A stretch of 64,000 nucleotides of DNA from JAYYZW01 sp965217605 (GTDB taxonomy: Bacteria > Pseudomonadota > Gammaproteobacteria > Ga0077536): assembly GCA_965217605.1 (NCBI GenBank), contig CBDCJB010000012.1, forward strand, positions 372,001 to 436,000, read 5' to 3'. Under the pieces are notes generated by a model, which had not been told where the DNA came from, made no database searches, and worked only from the letters and a program-made list of their open reading frames with translations. Of this stretch, positions 33,733-42,952 are shown piece after piece; the first letter of the stretch is position 1; every line of letters starts with the position of its first letter. The translations under genes were made by a program, and so were the position numbers.

Positions 33733-35619
33733 ATGAACAAAAAGCTCGTAACTGGCACCGGCCTCATTATCGCGCTGGCGTTATTTTTGGGATTAAACAT
33801 CATCGCGAACCAGACCCTGACTTCCGTCAGGCTCGATCTGACGGAGAACGATCTGTATACCCTCTCGGAAGGGACTGAAAACATTCTCAACACCATTCAG
33901 GAGCCAGTCACGGTTCGTTTCTATTACTCTGCCAAACAATTCGCCGACGTTCCTCAGCTTCTCAATTACGGTAAACGCGTGCGCGACATGCTCGAAGAGT
34001 ATGCAGCCGCCGGGAAGGGCAAGATCAAACTGCTGGTGATTGACCCGGAACCGTTCTCGGAAGCCGAGGATGAGGCGGTCGGCCACGGCATCCGACAACT
34101 CTCGCTGACTGCGAGCGGCGAAATGGGGTATCTCGGGATCGTCGGCTCTAACACTATCGATGATCGAGAAGTATTACCGTTGTTGAGCCCCGAGCGCGAA
34201 GATGCGCTCGAATATGAGATCACGAAGATGATCTACACGCTTGCTGCGCCTAAAAAGCGTGTCATCGGCGTGATGGCGGGACTCCCGGTATTTCAGGGGC
34301 CTCCCAATCCGAATACCGGTCAGCCTACAGGGCAGGAATTAACGGCCATGACGCTGCTCAAGGAGCTCTATGACGTAAGGGAGCTCGAAACCGATGCGAC
34401 TGAGATCGAAACGGACGTCGACACGCTCATCGTCATTCATCCAAAGGGAATAACGGATGAAACAACCTATGCCATCGACCAGTTCGTCCTCAGAGGCGGT
34501 AAGGCGATGGTCTTCGTTGATCCACTGGCCGAACAGGATCAAACGGCACCCGATCCCGGAAGCCCAGGCGTCATGCCTGAACTGGGTTCCGACCTTGTAC
34601 CCCTGTTCGAAAAATGGGGCATACGGCTCGTTCCCGAAAAGGTGGTCGGCGATATCGATTCCGCCGTAAGGGTCAATTTCCGCAGTGAGCGTGGACCGCA
34701 GGAGGTGGAATACCTGCCGTGGCTGCAGCTCAAAGGCGAAGCCCTGAATGGTGATGACTTCGTGACGAACGAACTCAACGTCGTCAATGTCGGCACCGCG
34801 GGTTCGGTGGATTCGATAGAGGGCACCGCTATGTCCCACACCGCCTTACTCAAGATGGGGGCTTCGGCGGGATTGATCGATCGAGATTCGATCATAATGG
34901 TGCGTAACCCGGCTGGCTTGCTCGATAATTTCGAATCCGACGATCGCGAACATGTGATCAGCCTACGGATTACAGGGATTGCGGATACGGCCTTTCCCGA
35001 CGGCCGCCCCGCAGGTGAATCCGAAGATACTGCTCCCGAAGATGAGAATTTCACCGCCCAATCGCAAACCCCGATAAATGTCATTGTCGTTGCCGATACC
35101 GATATCCTCTCGGACCGGTTTTGGGTGCGATTCAACAATTTCGCAGGCATGCGCATTCCGGAATCGTTCGGAAACAATGCCGATTTTCTGATCAATGCCG
35201 TGGATAACCTCGGCGGTAACGATGATCTAATTGGGCTCAGAAGCCGCGGTCAATACGCGCGTCCGTTTGAAGTCGTTCAGCAAATCCAACGTGATGCCGA
35301 ATCGCAATTTCGTGAACGCGAACGCGCATTGCAAGACCGATTATCCGAAACGGAACGAAAACTCGCCGAACTGCAAAGTCAGGAAACCGACAACGAAATG
35401 TTGTTGACCACGGAGCAAAAGGCCGAAATCGATCGCTTCCGCCAGGAACAGGTCAATACGCGTAAAGAACTTCGCGCCGTTCAGCACGATCTCCAGCGAA
35501 ACATCGAGCGCCTCGGTATGACACTCAAATTCTTAAATACTGCATTCGTGCCTCTTTTGATATCGGTGCTGGCGATTTGCATCAGCCTTTTCTCGGTACG
35601 GGCGCGCCGCAGCGCCTGA
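33733..35619 (+). CDS. GldG-like ABC-type auxiliary protein
   Basis: A 628-aa protein with an N-terminal membrane anchor (about 9-28), a large periplasmic region beginning RLDLTENDLYTLSEGTENIL (a hallmark of the family), a substrate-binding-like core, a charged coiled coil at about 530-600 (REREERALQDRLSETERKL-type) and a C-terminal membrane span (about 602-622). ATG 33733 is used, with AGG 9 bp upstream; the frame is open to 33655 within the permease gene. Probably a periplasmic component of the exporter. Confidence 0.85.
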   Translation: MNKKLVTGTGLIIALALFLGLNIIANQTLTSVRLDLTENDLYTLSEGTENILNTIQEPVTVRFYYSAKQFADVPQLLNYGKRVRDMLEEYAAAGKGKIKLLVIDPEPFSEAEDEAVGHGIRQLSLTASGEMGYLGIVGSNTIDDREVLPLLSPEREDALEYEITKMIYTLAAPKKRVIGVMAGLPVFQGPPNPNTGQPTGQELTAMTLLKELYDVRELETDATEIETDVDTLIVIHPKGITDETTYAIDQFVLRGGKAMVFVDPLAEQDQTAPDPGSPGVMPELGSDLVPLFEKWGIRLVPEKVVGDIDSAVRVNFRSERGPQEVEYLPWLQLKGEALNGDDFVTNELNVVNVGTAGSVDSIEGTAMSHTALLKMGASAGLIDRDSIIMVRNPAGLLDNFESDDREHVISLRITGIADTAFPDGRPAGESEDTAPEDENFTAQSQTPINVIVVADTDILSDRFWVRFNNFAGMRIPESFGNNADFLINAVDNLGGNDDLIGLRSRGQYARPFEVVQQIQRDAESQFRERERALQDRLSETERKLAELQSQETDNEMLLTTEQKAEIDRFRQEQVNTRKELRAVQHDLQRNIERLGMTLKFLNTAFVPLLISVLAICISLFSVRARRSA

Positions 35620-35641
35620 AATCGATTCAGAGCAAGCAATA

Positions 35642-36742
35642 ATGAACGCAAAGCTCCTCGGCCTCGCCTTGCTGACGCTGTTGATCATCGGATTGGCCTG
35701 GAAGATCAGCGAGGATAGAGCGCCACAAACCGAAGTGATCCGTGCGAGTCTCTATCCCGGACTCATCGATCAATTGAATGACATCGGTCGCGTAATTATT
35801 CGATCGGCGAAAGAAGAGTCTATGTTGAAGCGCGATGGCGATGCGTGGAAACTTGAGAACCGTGATGGTTATCCCGCTGCATTCACAAATATCAAACGTT
35901 CGATTCTGCAGATCGCGGACCTCAACGTCATCGAAGCCAAAACATCTCTTCCGGAAAGCTATAAACGAATCGGCGTCGCGGATATTGAGTCCGATGATGC
36001 GGCCGGCCAACTGATCGAGCTCCACAATGATGCTGGCGAAAGCATTGCAAGTCTCATTGTCGGGCGCAAAAGCGATGCCAGCGGGCAGGCTCAACATTAC
36101 GTACGTAAAAGTGGTGACGTTCAATCCTGGTTGGTGTCAGGTGACCTTAAAATTTCGACTGACCCGCTCAGTTGGGTCGATACAGAGATAGCAAATATCG
36201 ATACCGATCGGGTGAAACGAGTCTCGATCACCTACCCTGACGGCGAATCCATCCGTATCGAGAAGGAAAACGCGAATAAAAGCTTTTTCGATCTCGAGAA
36301 CGTACCGGATGGGTTCAAAGTCAAATCGAAATCAACCGTGTCGAGCATCGGAGCAATCATGCTCAACCTCGATTTCAAAAACGTCGCGGGAGCCAGTTCT
36401 GTCACAGATCTCGAACCCCGGAAAACGCTCGAGTTACAGACGTTCGATGGGCTGGTGATAAAACTAGAAGAGTTCGACTACGAGGAGAATGTCTGGGCGC
36501 GTTTCGATTTTTCTTTTGACCCCGACATCGTTGCCATTGAAGATGATGACGTCGAATCTGCAGACGAGCCATCTGCGGAGGAAGATGCTAAGGAGACGGT
36601 CGAAGAAGAAGTTGCGCTACTTAGAGAACGAACGGCGCTATGGGTCTATCAAATGCCCGACTACAAGACGCGAACGATCGACAAGCGGTACGAAGACCTG
36701 ATAGAGGAAGACGAGCCCGCCGAAAAACCGGCCGAAGACTAA
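35642..36742 (+). CDS. DUF4340 domain-containing protein
   Basis: A 366-aa protein with an N-terminal membrane anchor (about 2-18), DUF4340-type repeats (VIIRSAKEESMLKRDGDAWKL, then RVKRVSITYPDGESIRIEKE) and a strongly acidic tail (about 295-366, many Asp/Glu). DUF4340 genes usually follow gldG-like genes, so it likely works with the exporter in the periplasm. The TAA stop is immediately followed by CTA, the left flank of MITE A4. Confidence 0.82.
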   Translation: MNAKLLGLALLTLLIIGLAWKISEDRAPQTEVIRASLYPGLIDQLNDIGRVIIRSAKEESMLKRDGDAWKLENRDGYPAAFTNIKRSILQIADLNVIEAKTSLPESYKRIGVADIESDDAAGQLIELHNDAGESIASLIVGRKSDASGQAQHYVRKSGDVQSWLVSGDLKISTDPLSWVDTEIANIDTDRVKRVSITYPDGESIRIEKENANKSFFDLENVPDGFKVKSKSTVSSIGAIMLNLDFKNVAGASSVTDLEPRKTLELQTFDGLVIKLEEFDYEENVWARFDFSFDPDIVAIEDDDVESADEPSAEEDAKETVEEEVALLRERTALWVYQMPDYKTRTIDKRYEDLIEEDEPAEKPAED

Positions 36743-36743
36743 C

Positions 36744-36885
36744 TAGAAATGGTCGAATGTCGTGTGGGGCGTTCAGGCAAGGCGCGCGGTCTTCGAGGAG
36801 CGCAGTTTACACGCCAGTAAATGAGCACCGGAGAAGGTCGCGTAACGCAGCATCAACGTTCCACACGACGTTCGACCGCTGTCTA
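36744..36885. mobile_element. Family A MITE, copy A4 (138 bp, TA duplication) with divergent but complementary arms
   Basis: Ends GAAATGGTCGAATGTCGTGT at 36746 and complemented GACAGCGGTCGAACGTCGTG ending at 36883. The arms differ from the GAAGCGGTCTCAAAATT arms of the other copies, yet still pair with each other. The core (GTTCAGGCAAGGCGCGCG, CGAGGAGCGCAGTTTA, GTAAATGAGCACCGGAGAA, ATCAACG) matches A5 closely. TA flanks both ends; the right end completes the TAG stop of the minus-strand gene at 36883. Confidence 0.8.
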
Positions 36886-37446
36886 GTGAACGTGCCCGCT
36901 GGTTTCGCAGCTCGCAGGCAGTGAGGCGGTCAGCCCGCGCAAAACCCGCCACCCGCTGGAACTACCGAGTTCCCGCCACAGGTGATAGGCATTAAATCCA
37001 TCGATGCACGGTTCGCCGTTTTGCAGAAGGCGGACGGTCTGCAGTGTGTCCATTGCGAGGACGAATTCTTCGCCCAACAACTGGTGTATTTTTGTGTGAT
37101 GCCTGGCCGCGTAATCGCGGTAGGCATTGCGTCCGAGTTGGACGAAATAGGTTACTGGAATGCCCTTCGCGATCGCGTGTTCTGGAAACAGTCCGGCGAG
37201 CACTAAACATTGATCCCCAATGGTCGCGAGGTTGGCGGTGTTGCCTGTAATCATTTGTTCGAGTTGGTCGATTAAATCGTTATCCATGTCCCCTTGAGAT
37301 AATTGAGCGCCCAGGTGACGAAAAAGCATAGCGATCATATGCTCCTCTACTGCTGGGGATACACACACGCCGCCGGCAATTTGAGCGTGCGTCAGCAGCG
37401 CTCGCCATCCGGCTGTTTCCGCAATGTGTAGTTCCGGGCTGAGCAT
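36883..37446 (-). CDS. Conserved hypothetical protein
   Basis: I do not recognise the family. From ATG 37446 the product is 187 aa, starting MLSPELHIAETAGWRALLTHAQIAGG; it is mostly helical by composition, without signal peptide or membrane span. A cluster VEEHMIAMLFRHLGAQ and the pair HHTKIHQLLGEE give several His/Glu residues that could bind metal, but no known motif is clear. The frame extends to 37608, but that part is less protein-like and would reach into the glyQ promoter region. The TAG stop is completed by MITE A4. Confidence 0.6.
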   Translation of the reverse strand: MLSPELHIAETAGWRALLTHAQIAGGVCVSPAVEEHMIAMLFRHLGAQLSQGDMDNDLIDQLEQMITGNTANLATIGDQCLVLAGLFPEHAIAKGIPVTYFVQLGRNAYRDYAARHHTKIHQLLGEEFVLAMDTLQTVRLLQNGEPCIDGFNAYHLWRELGSSSGWRVLRGLTASLPASCETSGHVH

Positions 37447-37627
37447 TGAGAGACTCCATCTATTAGTCTTAGTGTCGGCGCGATCGCGTTTATCTTTAAC
37501 GACGCTTTTGAAGGCCCCGAGCGCACTGTTTACCTGGTGAAAACAGACAATTCCGGCATACTCAAGCCAAGGGGCAACCGCTATACTTTCGCCCGCATGT
37601 CTTTCCACCCCAATAGCGTTCTTGAAA

Positions 37628-38557
37628 ATGAGTGAGTCGCCGCGCTCTCCCGCGACGTTTCAAGCGCTCATTTTCGAATTACAACGATATTGGAGTGAAC
37701 TCGGGTGTGTCATTGCACAACCCTATGACATGGAGATGGGTGCTGGAACGTTTCACCCGGCGACGTTTTTGCGCGCTATTGGTCCTGAGCCATGGCGCGC
37801 CGCTTACGTTCAGCCGTCGCGACGTCCCGCGGACGGCCGATATGGGGATAACCCCAACCGGCTGCAGCATTATTTTCAGTTTCAAGTGCTGCTGAAGCCC
37901 TCGCCTGATGATATTCAAGAGCTTTACCTGGATTCACTACGGGCGCTGGGGATCGATCTGCTCGTCCATGACGTCCGTTTCGTTGAAGACAATTGGGAGT
38001 CGCCTACCTTAGGCGCATGGGGATTGGGCTGGGAAGTGTGGTTGAACGGGATGGAAATCACCCAGTTCACGTATTTTCAACAGGTCGGGGGTTTGGACTG
38101 CCGGCCGGTGTCCGGTGAGATCACCTATGGTCTCGAACGGATCGCGATGTATCTGCAAGGGATCGATACGGTCTTTGACCTCCTGTGGGCCGAATCTGAA
38201 GCCGGTCGGATTACGTACGGTGACATTTATCACCAAAACGAGGTGGAAATGTCGGCCTACAATTTCGAGCACGCTGACACGACGGCGCTGTTCGATTGGT
38301 TCGACCGATGTGAGGTCGAAGCCAAACGCCTAATCGAATACAAACTGGCATTGCCGGCATACGAGCAGATGGTCAAGGCCTCGCATACTTTCAATTTACT
38401 CGATGCCCGGCGCGCGCTCTCGGTTACCGAGCGGCAGCGGTACATCCTGCGGGTTCGTAGCCTCGCCCGTAGCGTCGCCGAAGCTTATTTCGCCGCGCGC
38501 GAAGCGCTCGGATTTCCACTCGTGACCGACCCACACGTCACCGTGCCGGCTGCATAA
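37628..38557 (+). CDS. glyQ: Glycyl-tRNA synthetase alpha subunit
   Basis: A 309-aa catalytic subunit of the heterotetrameric bacterial GlyRS. ATFQALIFELQRYWSELGCVIAQPYDMEMGAGTFHP opens the protein and contains the motif 1 region; RPADGRYGDNPNRLQHYFQFQV carries motif 2 residues. ATG 37628 is preferred to a TTG two codons earlier. It precedes glyS with a 2-bp gap and is divergent from the hypothetical gene. Confidence 0.97.
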   Translation: MSESPRSPATFQALIFELQRYWSELGCVIAQPYDMEMGAGTFHPATFLRAIGPEPWRAAYVQPSRRPADGRYGDNPNRLQHYFQFQVLLKPSPDDIQELYLDSLRALGIDLLVHDVRFVEDNWESPTLGAWGLGWEVWLNGMEITQFTYFQQVGGLDCRPVSGEITYGLERIAMYLQGIDTVFDLLWAESEAGRITYGDIYHQNEVEMSAYNFEHADTTALFDWFDRCEVEAKRLIEYKLALPAYEQMVKASHTFNLLDARRALSVTERQRYILRVRSLARSVAEAYFAAREALGFPLVTDPHVTVPAA

Positions 38558-38559
38558 GG

Positions 38560-40632
38560 ATGAAAAATAGCCTTCTGGTCGAGATCGGAACGGAAGAACT
38601 GCCGCCTAAGGTTCTTTTATCCCTTTCGGATGCATTCGCCGAGAATCTCGAACGCGGATTATTGACCGCGGAGTTTACCTTCTCGGCCGTCAAGGCCTAT
38701 GCGACGCCTCGACGGTTAGCCGTCGGGGTCGACGATCTACAGGCAGAACAGGCTGACCGCATTGAGCATCGTCGCGGGCCGGCCGTAAAAGTCGCGTTCG
38801 ACGAATCCGGCGCACCCACCAAGGCCGCTAACGGTTTCGCGCGCTCCTGCAAGGTGGCGGTTTCGGATCTGGGCCGTATCAAGAACGACGATGGTGAATG
38901 GCTCGCCTTTGACCTGCATATCGCCGGTCGCTCAATCGACGATGCTCTGCCCGATATCCTCGTGAAGGCATTGACCGACTTGCCGATCCCCAAACGCATG
39001 CGCTGGGGGGAGCGGTCGGTCGAATTCGTTCGCCCGGCACATTGGTTGGTGGCGCTATATGGCGATCGCGTAATCGACTGCGAAGCCTTCGAACTACCCG
39101 CCGGGCGAACGACTCGCGGTCACCGCTTTCACCATCCCGGGCCCATTGAACTGGCCCATGCCGATGATTACGCCTCGAGACTCGAAGATCCGGGCCGCGT
39201 GATCGGCGACTTTGCGAAACGCCGGCTATACATTAGGCAACTCGTCGAAAACAGTGCGCTCGAACATCGGGGCACTGCATCGATTGAGCCCGCGCTTCTC
39301 GACGAAGTCACCGCGCTCGTTGAATGGCCCGTCGTCATCGCCGGTAGTTTCGACGAACACTTTCTCGAGTTACCGGCTGAGGTCCTCGTTGCATCGATGC
39401 AAGATCATCAGAAGTATTTTCCCGTCCGGGACGCAAACGGAAATTTGCTCAACCGGTTCATATCGATCAGCAATATCGAAAGTCGCGATCCCGACATCGT
39501 TCGCAGCGGTAACGAGCGGGTTATTCGCCCGCGCCTGAGCGACGCGGGATTTTTTTGGAGGAACGATCTCGGTAAGCGTCTGCAAGACCGGCTCGACCTG
39601 CTTGCCGACATGACGTTTGAACAACGATTGGGATCACTGCTGGACAAGACTCGCCGGATCGAACGGTTGGCACAATCTTTCGCTAAAACGTTTGGTGCGG
39701 ACACAACCGCCGTGGCGCGCGCCGCGCACTTGTCACGCTGCGATCTGTTGTCGGAAATGGTTGGGGAATTTCCCGAGCTTCAAGGCACCATGGGCTGCTA
39801 TTACGCGCGGGCCGATGGCGAGACGGAAACCGTGAGCAAGGCGTTGGGCGAATTCTATAAACCCCGCTATGCCGGCGACACGCTGCCAGCCACACCATCC
39901 GGCGCCTGTGTCGCGCTGGCCGACAAACTCGATACCGTAGTCGGTATTTTCGGTATCGGCTCCGCACCTACAGGCGACAAAGATCCCTATGCGCTGCGTC
40001 GCGCCGCGATTGGGCTTTTGCGGATCCTCATTGAAGGCGAGGTCGACCTCGATTTGCGTGATGCGATCGACATCACCCTCGACGGATACGGAGATCTCGA
40101 CCTGCTGGAAGGCACTGCGGAATCGGTATTCGCGTTCATCCGCGATCGCATGCGCGGCTACTATCTCGAGCGTGGCGTGCTACCCGACGTTTGTGATGCA
40201 GTTTTCGCCAATGAACCCACCGCGCCCTTAGAAGTCGCGCGGCGCCTCGACGCGGTGCGCAGCTTTCGCGATATGGAAGCGGCTGTGGCCCTCGCCGCGG
40301 CAAACAAGCGCATCGCTAATATCCTGAAAAAACTCGAAACCAAACCGCGGCGAACCATCGCCCGAAAGCTGTTGGTCGAACCCCAGGAAAAGGCGCTCGT
40401 CGAAGAATATGACGCCCTGGCCGATCAGGCCGAAGACCTGTTCGCGCAACGAGCTTACCCCCAATATATGGAGTTGCTCGCGGGTCTACGCGATCCCGTA
40501 GACGCCTTTTTCGATCACGTGATGGTGATGTGCGATGACGAAAAATTGCGCGACAATCGAATCGCTTTACTTCTGGCTCTTCACGGCCTCTTCACCCGCG
40601 TCGCGGATATAGCCAGATTACATGACAGTTGA
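38560..40632 (+). CDS. glyS: Glycyl-tRNA synthetase beta subunit
   Basis: A 690-aa tRNA-binding subunit. N-terminal LLVEIGTEELPPK is the family hallmark, then HRRGPAVKVAFD, MRWGERSVEFVRPAHWLVALYG, LPAEVLVASMQDHQKYFPV and GDKDPYALRRAAIGLLRI; a C-terminal anticodon-binding region follows. Full length. It is followed 9 bp later by gmhB, an arrangement common in gammaproteobacteria. Confidence 0.97.
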   Translation: MKNSLLVEIGTEELPPKVLLSLSDAFAENLERGLLTAEFTFSAVKAYATPRRLAVGVDDLQAEQADRIEHRRGPAVKVAFDESGAPTKAANGFARSCKVAVSDLGRIKNDDGEWLAFDLHIAGRSIDDALPDILVKALTDLPIPKRMRWGERSVEFVRPAHWLVALYGDRVIDCEAFELPAGRTTRGHRFHHPGPIELAHADDYASRLEDPGRVIGDFAKRRLYIRQLVENSALEHRGTASIEPALLDEVTALVEWPVVIAGSFDEHFLELPAEVLVASMQDHQKYFPVRDANGNLLNRFISISNIESRDPDIVRSGNERVIRPRLSDAGFFWRNDLGKRLQDRLDLLADMTFEQRLGSLLDKTRRIERLAQSFAKTFGADTTAVARAAHLSRCDLLSEMVGEFPELQGTMGCYYARADGETETVSKALGEFYKPRYAGDTLPATPSGACVALADKLDTVVGIFGIGSAPTGDKDPYALRRAAIGLLRILIEGEVDLDLRDAIDITLDGYGDLDLLEGTAESVFAFIRDRMRGYYLERGVLPDVCDAVFANEPTAPLEVARRLDAVRSFRDMEAAVALAAANKRIANILKKLETKPRRTIARKLLVEPQEKALVEEYDALADQAEDLFAQRAYPQYMELLAGLRDPVDAFFDHVMVMCDDEKLRDNRIALLLALHGLFTRVADIARLHDS

Positions 40633-40641
40633 AGGTGTCGC

Positions 40642-41181
40642 ATGCGTTCAATATTCCTGGACCGTGACGGCGTCATCAATGAGGAACGCCTCGAGTTCGT
40701 TAGATCGCCCGCCGACTGGAAACCTCTTCCGGGCAGCTTAGAAGCGATCGCTCGAGCCCGGCGCGCGGGTTATCGGATCATTGTCGTGAGCAATCAATCG
40801 GGCATCGCGCGCGGTTTGCTCGATATCACCACACTCAACGCCATCCATCGTCGTTTGCTCGAAGATTTAGCGCACTTTGGCGGACATATCGACGCGTTTT
40901 TCTTTTGCCCACATGGCCCCGAGGATAATTGCTCCTGTCGGAAACCCAAAGCCGGGCTGCTGTTGACGGCGAAGGAACGGCTCGGCCTCGATCTCGCCAA
41001 GACGCCATTCATCGGCGATCGAATAAGCGATCTGCTGGCCGCAAAACGCGCCGGGGCGATACCGGTATTGGTTCGCACGGGCATCGACACCATCACAGAC
41101 GCGGAAACACGGGACATCGGCCGCGTTGAATGCTTCGACACGCTCAGAGACGCCGTTAACGCTGTCATCGCGACGTCATGA
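40642..41181 (+). CDS. gmhB: D-glycero-D-manno-heptose 1,7-bisphosphate 7-phosphatase
   Basis: A 179-aa HAD phosphatase in ADP-heptose (LPS core) synthesis. FLDRDGVINEE (5-15) contains the nucleophile and acid/base Asp pair; VVSNQSGIARG carries motif II; the Zn-binding CPHGPEDNCSCRKPKAGLL loop is characteristic of GmhB; PFIGDRISDLLAAKRAG gives motif IV. It overlaps the downstream acyltransferase gene by 4 nt (ATGA). Confidence 0.93.
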   Translation: MRSIFLDRDGVINEERLEFVRSPADWKPLPGSLEAIARARRAGYRIIVVSNQSGIARGLLDITTLNAIHRRLLEDLAHFGGHIDAFFFCPHGPEDNCSCRKPKAGLLLTAKERLGLDLAKTPFIGDRISDLLAAKRAGAIPVLVRTGIDTITDAETRDIGRVECFDTLRDAVNAVIATS

Positions 41182-41906
41182 GCCTGGCGGCGGCGCGTTC
41201 ACTGCTTTTCTACACCGGGCTCGTACCGCTGACCGTGCTATTCAGTTTTATCGGCATCGCTATATTGCCGTTGCCGCGTTCCTGGCGGTACGCCGTCATC
41301 ACGCGCTGGTCCGTGCTGACGATTGCGTGGCTCAGGATCTCATGCGGACTGGATTGGGATCTCAGCGGCGGAGAACACATTCCCGCCGACCCCGGCGTGA
41401 TCCTCTGCAAGCATCAATCGGCGTGGGAGACGATCGCCTTGCAACTGATCTTTCCGCGCCAGTGTCAGGTCCTCAAGCGCGAACTTTTACGCGTGCCGTT
41501 TTTCGGCTGGGGGCTGGCGAGTCTCAATCCGATCGCAATCGACCGCAGCGCCGGCACTAAATCGCTGCGTACGGTCTTATCCCTCGGTAGTGACCGCATC
41601 CGGGACGGCTGGTGGGTGCTGTTGTTCCCTGAGGGGACGCGTATACCGCCGGGGGAAAAGGGCCGCTACACGCAAACGGGCGCCGCGCTCGCACTGCAAT
41701 GTGACAAGCCCGTCGTACCGGTTGCCCATAATGCCGGCGTATTCTGGGCTCGCAATGCGCTGACCAAACACCCCGGTACGATACGCGTCGTCGTTGGTCC
41801 GCCGATTGATACACAGGGCAAGACAGCCAAGGTCGTCACGCGGGAGGTGGAGGCATGGATTGAGACGACGTGTTCGCATTTACCGAGGGCACCGGAGCAA
41901 TCATAA
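41178..41906 (+). CDS. 1-acyl-sn-glycerol-3-phosphate acyltransferase (PlsC family)
   Basis: A 242-aa membrane-associated acyltransferase. One N-terminal span (about 9-30), the catalytic block CKHQSAWETIAL (H-x4-E, with Glu where most PlsC have Asp), NPIAIDRSAG, LFPEGTRIPPGEKGRYTQTGAALAL and VPVAHNAG. It transfers acyl groups to lysophosphatidate or a related acceptor. gmhB and a PlsC-like gene next to glyS are a common trio. Its TAA stop overlaps the hemB ATG (TAATG). Confidence 0.87.
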   Translation: MSLAAARSLLFYTGLVPLTVLFSFIGIAILPLPRSWRYAVITRWSVLTIAWLRISCGLDWDLSGGEHIPADPGVILCKHQSAWETIALQLIFPRQCQVLKRELLRVPFFGWGLASLNPIAIDRSAGTKSLRTVLSLGSDRIRDGWWVLLFPEGTRIPPGEKGRYTQTGAALALQCDKPVVPVAHNAGVFWARNALTKHPGTIRVVVGPPIDTQGKTAKVVTREVEAWIETTCSHLPRAPEQS

Positions 41907-42952
41907 TGGTTTCGATGAACAAGGCTCAACTCCATCTCCTTATACGGCATCAGAACGACGCGGGGTTCCCGTCCACGCGCATGCGCCGTACACGCAGCGA
42001 TGAGTTCGTGCGCCGCCTCGTGCGTGAAAACCGACTGACGACCGACGATCTCATCGCACCTCTGTTCATTCTCGAAGGCGACAATGTGCGCGAATCCGTG
42101 GCGCGTATGCCTGGTGTAGAGCGTCTCACTATCGACCTTGCGATCGAAGAAGCGAACCGATTGAGCAGACTCGGGATCCCGGCAGTTGCGCTGTTTCCCG
42201 TAACACCCGATGCGCGTAAAACCGATGACGGGCGCGAGGCTTACAATGCCCACGGCATCACCCAACGCGCCATTCGGCAAATCAAGCAAGCCGTACCGGG
42301 CCTGGGCGTGGTGACCGACGTAGCACTCGACCCGTTTACCACTCACGGCCACGACGGGGTACTCGACCGCGACGGCGCGATCGTGAACGACGAGAGCCTC
42401 GAGGTGCTGGTAAAGCAGGCCCTGTCACAAGCCGAGGCAGGCGTAGATATCGTCGCGCCGTCGGACATGATGGACGGCCGCGTCGGTGCGATTCGAACCG
42501 CGCTCGAAGGGGCCGGATACCACAACGTCAAGATCCTCGCCTATTCCGCCAAATACGCGTCTGCGTTCTATGGTCCGTTCCGCGATGCCGTCGGATCGAG
42601 CGCAAATTTGGGTAAAAGCGGCAAACAAACTTACCAGATGGATCCTGCAAATACGGACGAAGCCCTACGCGAAGTCGCCCTCGATATCGCCGAAGGCGCG
42701 GATATCGTCATGGTCAAACCGGGAATGCCGTATCTCGACATCGTGCAACGCGTCAAGGCCGAATTCGGTCTACCAACCTTCGTCTACCAGGTCAGCGGCG
42801 AATACGCGATGCTCAAAGCCGCGGCACAAGCGGACATGCTCGATGAACGCGCCGTCGTACTGGAATCGTTAGTGGCGTTCAAACGCGCCGGGGCGGATGG
42901 GATCTTGACTTATTTCGCCGGTGCGGTTGCAGAAATCTTACGAGAATCCTAG
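41906..42952 (+). CDS. hemB: Delta-aminolevulinic acid dehydratase (porphobilinogen synthase)
   Basis: HemB condenses two ALA molecules to porphobilinogen. The 348-aa protein shows the metal-site segment DVALDPFTTHGHDG, where Asp/Ala residues replace the cysteines of Zn-type enzymes, so it is the Mg/K-dependent type; active-site lysines lie in AYSAKYASAFYGPFR and MVKPGMPYLDI. ATG 41906 overlaps the previous stop and has GGAG about 9 bp upstream. The TAG stop (42950-42952) consists of the TA target plus the first base of MITE B. Confidence 0.96.
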   Translation: MVSMNKAQLHLLIRHQNDAGFPSTRMRRTRSDEFVRRLVRENRLTTDDLIAPLFILEGDNVRESVARMPGVERLTIDLAIEEANRLSRLGIPAVALFPVTPDARKTDDGREAYNAHGITQRAIRQIKQAVPGLGVVTDVALDPFTTHGHDGVLDRDGAIVNDESLEVLVKQALSQAEAGVDIVAPSDMMDGRVGAIRTALEGAGYHNVKILAYSAKYASAFYGPFRDAVGSSANLGKSGKQTYQMDPANTDEALREVALDIAEGADIVMVKPGMPYLDIVQRVKAEFGLPTFVYQVSGEYAMLKAAAQADMLDERAVVLESLVAFKRAGADGILTYFAGAVAEILRES

